Part shown: piece by piece, positions 58,607 to 64,000 of the stretch | Position numbering within the stretch: the first letter of the stretch is position 1 | Layout of the letters: the number at the start of each line of letters is the position of its first letter | Source of the DNA: Diphasiastrum complanatum | Taxonomy: Eukaryota > Streptophyta > Lycopodiopsida > Lycopodiales > Lycopodiaceae | Assembly: GCA_029204225.1 (NCBI GenBank) | Contig: CM055111.1 | Span: 42,534,815-42,598,814 of the forward strand | Reading direction: 5' to 3' | DNA: 64,000 nucleotides | Notes under the pieces: generated by a model | What the model was told of the DNA's origin: nothing | What the model saw: only the letters and a program-made list of their open reading frames with translations | Database searches by the model: none | Program-made: the position numbers and the translations under genes

Positions 58607-59975
58607 ATGACTGCCCCTGAAGCTGCTCCTGGAGGTGCTCCACAAGAGGTCAATCCAATTATTGTTAGAAGAGCACCCCAACTGGATCTATCCAAATATA
58701 ATGGATTAACAGATCCAGTTCGATTTCTTCATATCTATGCTGAATATTATGAGGTCTATGGTGAGATTTATCCTCAAGATAAACTTAAGTTGTTTCCTAT
58801 GGCCTTAACAGGCGCAGCACAAGATTGGTACTATAACCAAGATGAAACTGGGGGTACAGATTGGGAGGTTGTTAAATGAGCCCTTATCACACGGTTCAAA
58901 CCGCGGAAGTTTATGGAAGACCCTTTCCTAGTTTTAAGTAAAATTAAAATGGGAAAGCGGAAAATGGTTTGAGATTACATCGAAAGGTGAAACGTCTTAG
59001 ATCTGAATGTGAGCTTGAGCTAATTAATGAAAATGCCATGATTATGTGGTTTTTGTCAGGTCTACCTAAACGGATCCGACGTGAACTGAAACGCCGTAAT
59101 GAGTACGCACTTTTGCAAAATGCGATGGACAATGCAATTCGGGAGGAGGATGAAGATTCAGATGATGAGCCGAATGTCAGTATGTTGCCTTATACAGCAG
59201 GCCAGACTACTACGACATCCACCACTATTGCATCAACGAATGCCAATGCTACTGCAGAAATGATGCTCAATGAGTTCGAGAAACTTGGGAAGACCCAACA
59301 GAAATAGATGGAAAAATTGCAGTTGCAATTTGATGAGAAGATCAAAGCATTGGAAAATTTCCACGGAGAAGCGAACATGAAACCTGAGAAGTTTGCAAAG
59401 ACTCCTACCAAGGAAAATGTTTGGTGTTCTATTTGTACAGAAAATCACACAGTGACGAGTGTCCTCAATTGAAAAAATGAATGGAAATCAGTGTTTGCCA
59501 TCTTTGTAATTCACCTGACCATGAGACTGCCTTTTGCAACTTCAACCCTCGGATGATTCAGCAACGGTATGCCCAGATGGGATATCGAAATCCACAGTAT
59601 GGAGGCAATCCAACAGCAAGACTACGACAATCCACTCTTGGATACCCGGAGCGTCTAGCCTTGCCTACTCCACCAAAGCACTCCACTCCTCCTACCAATT
59701 TGATGGAACCAGAACCTTACGGAAGTGCTGAGCAATGGAGCTATGGTAATGATCAAGAAGGTGGATCTTCATAACAGTATGCCATTTATGCTGCCACTCA
59801 ACAACAAGCCTCGAGAAACTGGGCCAGAGCACCATTTGGAGAAATTCACAGAGTTGCAGAATGCCCAAATAAAGAAAAATCTGTACCATTCTGTCGTGAC
59901 TGTGGATATGGGCATTGCTATAAATATTGTCCAGCAAGACCGAAGCCACCACCAGCTACAGCACCTGTAAATTTG
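58607..59975 (+). pseudogene. gag: Ty3/gypsy gag with four zinc knuckles (element F)
   Basis: Starts at Met 58607 (MTAPEAAPGGAPQEVNPIIV) and follows element A closely: gag core (LDLSKYNGLTDPVRFLHIYA, LTGAAQDWYYNQDE), a stop at 58877-58879, the second part at 58969-59307 (WFLSGLPKRIRRELKRRNEY) and the nucleocapsid. Knuckles are CSIC...H...C near 59430-59460 (frameshifted), CHLCNSPDHETAFC near 59500, a decayed third near 59830 that has lost its first cysteines, and CRDCGYGHCYKYC near 59900. The last ends KYC where element A has KDC. At least three frameshifts are present. Confidence 0.85.
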
Positions 59976-60930
59976 ATAACAATCAAGCAAGGATCGGTAG
60001 CTCATAATAAACCAAGTGCACCCTTGATGGTAGTCACCAGGGCACAAAAGCAAAAAGAACCAGTAGTGGATTCAGTACCTGCTGATTCTATACCATTGAA
60101 CGATACACCAACAGCATCAGAAGTTTATCCAAATCTTAATGCAGAAAAACGAAGATATCAGGATATGAGACAGTGGATTAAGCATCTGCAAGAAGAAGAG
60201 AAACTTGAAGCTGCTAAAGTAACAGCTGAAGTTCAGTCTTCACCATTGCAGCCTTCAAGAAATTTACGTATGGATATGAATGATCAGTTACATCATCACG
60301 AAGAACCCTTCAAGATGACGGAACTAGAAGCGCCGCATACGAAATTACTCATGAATATTTTGTCTAGCAAAATCAATATTTCATTGGGAGAGCTCCTAAA
60401 GTTGGTGCCAAAATCAAAAGAAGTATTAGCGCAAAAGTTAGCTCAAGAAGAGTCAGAAGACCATCAGGAGCCTCTCTTTTGTGCTGGATTTGAAGAATCT
60501 AACGATGTACTACATGTTGGAGCAGCTTGGGAAAGTGAACAAAAGAATATCACTCTGCCACTACAACATAGACAATTTTCTAAAGAAGCAGTCGTGATAG
60601 ACGGCGATTCAGGAGTTAACCTGATTTCTACAAAGCTATGTACAAAATGGGGCCTTACAAAGATTAAGTCTGCTACTTTTGCTATTAAGCTAGTTGATCA
60701 AACGACGGTTCATCCACGAAGAATGGTGGAAGATATACCTGTCAGGATTGCAGGAGTATAGTTCATCGTTACTTTCGTCGTGATGGACTTACCAGAAGCA
60801 CCAAATGTCTACCGAGTTCTCTTAGGACATCCATGGTTACGAGTTGCGCAAGTAATTCATAACTAGAGTACGGGCAAAATCACTTTTGAAAATCGTGAAC
60901 GTGCAATTAAAACTGATCCTACAACTTGGA
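59976..60930 (+). pseudogene. pol: Ty3/gypsy protease region (element F)
   Basis: The 59973-60761 frame (262 codons) runs from the gag tail through a charged spacer to the aspartic protease: EAVVIDGDSGVNLISTKLCT gives the Asp-Ser-Gly active site, followed by KLVDQTTVHPRRMVEDIPVR. A TAG at 60759-60761 interrupts it; the frame goes on with VVMDLPEAPNVYRVLLGHPW. The active-site triplet is intact, so this is the best-preserved protease of the family here. Confidence 0.82.
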
Positions 60931-62093
60931 CTCTCAAGCCAGTGGTTCAAAAAGCGGATGACGATTCATCAACAATGGATCACACTTGTGATCGATCAGA
61001 GAAAAAATTGGGAGTTCACTACGATTCTCAAACGGATACTGTCAATTGAAACGAAGCTCTTGCAACAATTGATTGTACAACAGGATATATGTGTCAACAA
61101 GATATTCAATCAGAAATGAGCAAGATTTTCTTGTTAGATCGAACTTTGGATATGCCAATCACGTTTTCACTAAATGTGCTGAATGTAGCCTGGATATCAA
61201 CGGAACCTATACCAGATCCAATTGAGGATGATCTCATACCAATGAGCCATGCCTTAACTTATGATGGCAATGCAGAACTTACGGATGAACAGATTCTACA
61301 TCATATGGATCCGACCAGATTTGGAGTGCGTAATGTTCCTGATGAACCAACAATCAAATTGCCCAAAGTAGTTATGTTGAAGGGAGACAGGATGACAGGT
61401 TTGATGACGAAGAAACAAGCAAAGCGACATTATAATACGGTCCTGAAATTGTAAAATCCCCCTCAAAAGTTTGATTTAAAGGAAGTGCCACCTCTATTGG
61501 CTAAAGACAAAGGAAAAGTCAAGAATGATTCTTCAAGTCAGATCTCCAGCAAGACATCACCGTCTAGGAAGTCTTCACCTGAGAAGAAAGATTTATCATC
61601 CCAGAAGTCATCACCTCCATGATCAATTCTTGCTAAGAAGACTAAACGAAGATCCAAGACAAGTCCTTTCGAAAAAGAACAAGCAAATGTAGTCTAGCAT
61701 AATATGACAGAGCATTTTAAACGTTATACACTGGATGATGCGGTTATCATGTTACCTAAAGCACATCGTGAACCTGAAGAACACATGCCGGAATCTAAAG
61801 AGGTTTACGATGGCCCAGCTAGGACGCAACCAATGAATCTTGCAGAACCAGGAGAACCAGAAAAGATTGTACAAGTGGGATCACAACTTACTCCTGAACA
61901 ATATCAAGCACTCTGGTTGCTACTTATTAAGTATCAAGATTGTTTTGCATGGACTTATCAAGATTTGAAGGGTATTTTGACATCAGTCATTGAACATACC
62001 ATACCTTTAGTACCTGATGCAGTACCAAAGGTTACAAACTTCTATCGCTGTAATCCTAATGTGGCAGATTTGATAAAGAAAGAACTTTAGAGA
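60931..62093 (+). pseudogene. pol: Protease-RT linker (element F)
   Basis: Matches the 367-codon linker of element A, with stops at several places. Open parts are 61089-61454 (LDRTLDMPITFSLNVLNVAW) and 61704-62090 (MTEHFKRYTLDDAVIMLPKA, YQALWLLLIKYQDCFAWTYQ), ending at TAG 62088-62090 just before the polymerase. Confidence 0.8.
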
Positions 62094-62960
62094 TTGCTTC
62101 ACGCCGATTTCATTTATGAGATTGAGCATACCAAATGGATTTCACCGATTGTCATTGTTCCTAAGAAAAATGGAAAATTGCGAATCTGTGTGAATCTCAA
62201 AGCATTGATTAAAGTGACACGGAAGGATTACTTTCCATTACCTTTTACTGAAAGCATTTTGGATCGCCTTGTTGGAGCGGAAGCTTATAGTTTCTTGGAT
62301 GGATTTAGTGGCTCCAACCAGGTTAAGATTGCACCTGCCAATCGCCACAAAACTGCTTTTGCAACAGAATGGCGCACCTATGCTTACAAAGTAATGCCCT
62401 TGAAATTTACTTGGACAACTTGAGAGTTCATAGTACAGATACAGACCACCTGGATCGATTGGAGAAAGTCTTTGAAAGATGCCGCAAATATCATATTTCT
62501 CTAAATCCAAAAAAATGCCAGATATGGATTTCTCACGGAGTGGTGCTTGGACATGTGATATCAAGACATGGTATTGCCACCGATTACTCTAAGATCAAAG
62601 TTATTGTGGAATTGCCACTGCCAGCAACAATTCGAGGAGTTTATGTGTTTATGGGTCATGCGAACTACTATCAAATTTTTATTATCTTCTTTGCGGATTT
62701 AGCACGACCTATACACAAATTAACTATTGTTCCTATTTGGACAGTAGAGGCGTTAGAAGCCTTTGAAAAGTTAAAAAAAGCATTATGTTCAGCACCAATA
62801 CTACGTTCTCCAGATTGGACATTAGAATTTCATGTTCATACGGACGTCTCAAAATACGCCATTGGATCAGTTTTGACGCAGCCAGGTGACTATAAGAAGG
62901 ATTATCCTATATGATTTGCAAGCAGACAGCTTACAGATCCAGAGAAGAATTATTCAACAA
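62094..62960 (+). pseudogene. pol: Ty3/gypsy reverse transcriptase with active-site deletion (element F)
   Basis: 62094-62423 gives the fingers/palm start (WISPIVIVPKKNGKLRICVN, FLDGFSGSNQVKIAPANRHK, YAYKVMPL). At about 62400 roughly 75 bp present in element A are missing, removing the NAPSSFQRVM stretch, and the catalytic YLDD reads YLDN in the 62369-62914 frame. The thumb and RNase H start follow (LNPKKCQIWISHGVVLGHVI, FHVHTDVSKYAIGSVLTQPG). The polymerase cannot be functional. Confidence 0.85.
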
Positions 62961-63430
62961 CAGAACGGGAAGTGCTAGCCATGATTTTTTTTGTTCAGAA
63001 ATTTCATCACTATCTCATGGAAGCCCACTTTGCATTTTATACGGATCGTCAACCATTACTTTACTTGGTAAATAAGACATGTAATACTGGACGTATTGCA
63101 AGATGGCTATTATTATTGACTGAATTTGACTTTCGAATTGTGGTCAGAAAGGGGAAGCAACATTATCTAGTCGATCACGTTTCATGAATTGAATTTGCAC
63201 CAGTTAATACTGAAGTGGATGATGAACTGCCAGATGCTGTGTTGTTCTATGTTGAAGCAGTACCTGAGTGGGCGACAAATATTGTTGAGTACCTGATGTT
63301 AGGACAACCGAATGACTCTTTGACAAAAGTATAGAAAAGACAATTGATTCATAAGGCTCAACCTTATCAATTAATTGCAGGACAATCGTATCGTCGTGGA
63401 TCAGATAATATTTTACGAAGATGTGTTTTA
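62961..63430 (+). pseudogene. pol: Ty3/gypsy RNase H and integrase junction (element F)
   Basis: RNase H continues (AMIFFVQKFHHYLMEAHFAF, YTDRQPLLYLV, TEFDFRIVVRKGKQHYLVDH) and passes into the junction that element A and the fragment at 21500-22026 share (DDELPDAVLFYVEAVPEWAT). Stops at 63185-63187 and near 63334 break it. Confidence 0.82.
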
Positions 63431-64000
63431 TCGCATGAAGTACCAGATCTAATCATGTTTTCACATGATGGCATGGGTGGAGGACACTTCTCTACAGATA
63501 TTACTGTTTGCAAACTTTTGCAATCCGGTTGTTGGTGGCCTACACTTCATGAGGAAACAGAAAATTTTATTCAGACATGTGATGTCTGCCAGCGAGCACG
63601 ACGGCCTACTCGATAGAATTATGAACCCTTACATCCGGTTTTATCGCAAGCACCATTTGAAAAATGGGGACTGGATTATGTTGGTCCTATTCATCTCGCT
63701 GCTCAAGGATCTCAGGCTCACTACATTATCGTCGCAACTGATTATATGACCAAGTGGGTTGAAGCCAAACCTATCAAAGTAGCTGATGCGAAATCTACAA
63801 CTAAGTTTCTATATGAAAATATTATAGTCAGATTTGGATGTCCGATCGAAATTGTCAGTGATTGGAGTTTTGTTAATCAAACAATAAAGTGTTTACTGGA
63901 AGATTTTTTTGTTATACACAGATTTAGTACTCCCTATTATCCCAAAGGGAATGGACAAGCTGAATCTTCCAATAAGATTCTCTGCACCATTATAACAAAG
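63431..64000 (+). pseudogene. pol: Ty3/gypsy integrase, truncated by the window end (element F)
   Basis: The N-terminal zinc region is readable (HDGMGGGHFSTDITVCKLLQ, SGCWWPTLHEET, CDVCQRARR). After a frameshift near 63612 the core shows its catalytic residues in order: WGLDYVGPIHLAAQG (first Asp), EIVSDWSFVNQ (second Asp) and GNGQAESSNK (Glu). This is the region missing from element A. Confidence 0.85.

Larger units (their letters stand above)
56637..64000 (+). mobile_element. Ty3/gypsy element F, plus strand, runs off the window
   Basis: Same family as element A in the opposite orientation. 5' LTR (56637-57395), tRNA-Asp primer site, motif-rich leader, gag, protease, RT, RNase H and integrase are present in order; the 3' part lies beyond the window. 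It inserted about 8 bp past the primer site of a copia element. Multiple stops, frameshifts and a deletion in the polymerase show it is inactive. Confidence 0.92.

Overview
This window looks like nuclear DNA of a land plant, most likely a seed plant with a large, repeat-rich genome. It is AT-rich and CpG-poor. Almost every recognisable protein is a plant-type Ty1/copia or Ty3/gypsy polyprotein, the primer-binding sites match plant initiator tRNA-Met and tRNA-Asp, and there are two very long (CT)n tracts. I see no bacterial, organellar or housekeeping genes and no intact rRNA or tRNA gene. The species cannot be named from the sequence.

Layout. 1-4118: unassigned DNA plus a decayed gypsy gag on the minus strand. 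4119-9381: a decayed minus-strand copia element with both LTRs. 9382-13849: mostly unassigned, with LTR-like ends and a short tRNA-derived retroposon (12741-12818) carrying a target duplication. 13850-14727 and 38144-38584: two halves of one plus-strand copia element, split by a minus-strand gypsy element (element A, LTRs 14728-15460 and 37416-38143). The target duplication AATGT/AATGC and the resumed copia reading frame support this.

Element A is about 23.4 kb because it is loaded with other insertions. These include a very young copia element (15589-21451, LTRs identical by eye, 5-bp target duplication), gypsy integrase and gag-protease fragments, and an unassigned convergent gene pair (22740-25970). 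Its own coiled-coil-bearing extra coding region, pol, gag and leader follow.

38587-44161: copia LTRs in inverted arrangement, a decayed copia pol, and a GC-richer plus-strand coding remnant of unknown origin. 44162-47996: LTR-like DNA, a possible CACTA miniature element and a minus-strand chromovirus pol. 47997-52104: a copia relative of the young element whose reverse transcriptase has been replaced by foreign, still open sequence, followed by unassigned material. 52343-54278: two (CT)n arrays. Just after the first lies a candidate two-exon gene for a small secreted cysteine-rich protein (52570-52949), the best candidate host gene here.

54555-64000: a copia LTR disrupted by a non-autonomous Mutator-like element, then a second gypsy element (F) of the same family as A in the opposite orientation, running off the window end.

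The genes do not form a pathway. The window is a record of nested insertions: copia split by gypsy, gypsy invaded by a young copia, and a copia LTR hit by a Mutator-like element. Most decay is frameshift, nonsense and CpG transition. All boundaries and counts were read by eye without alignment software.
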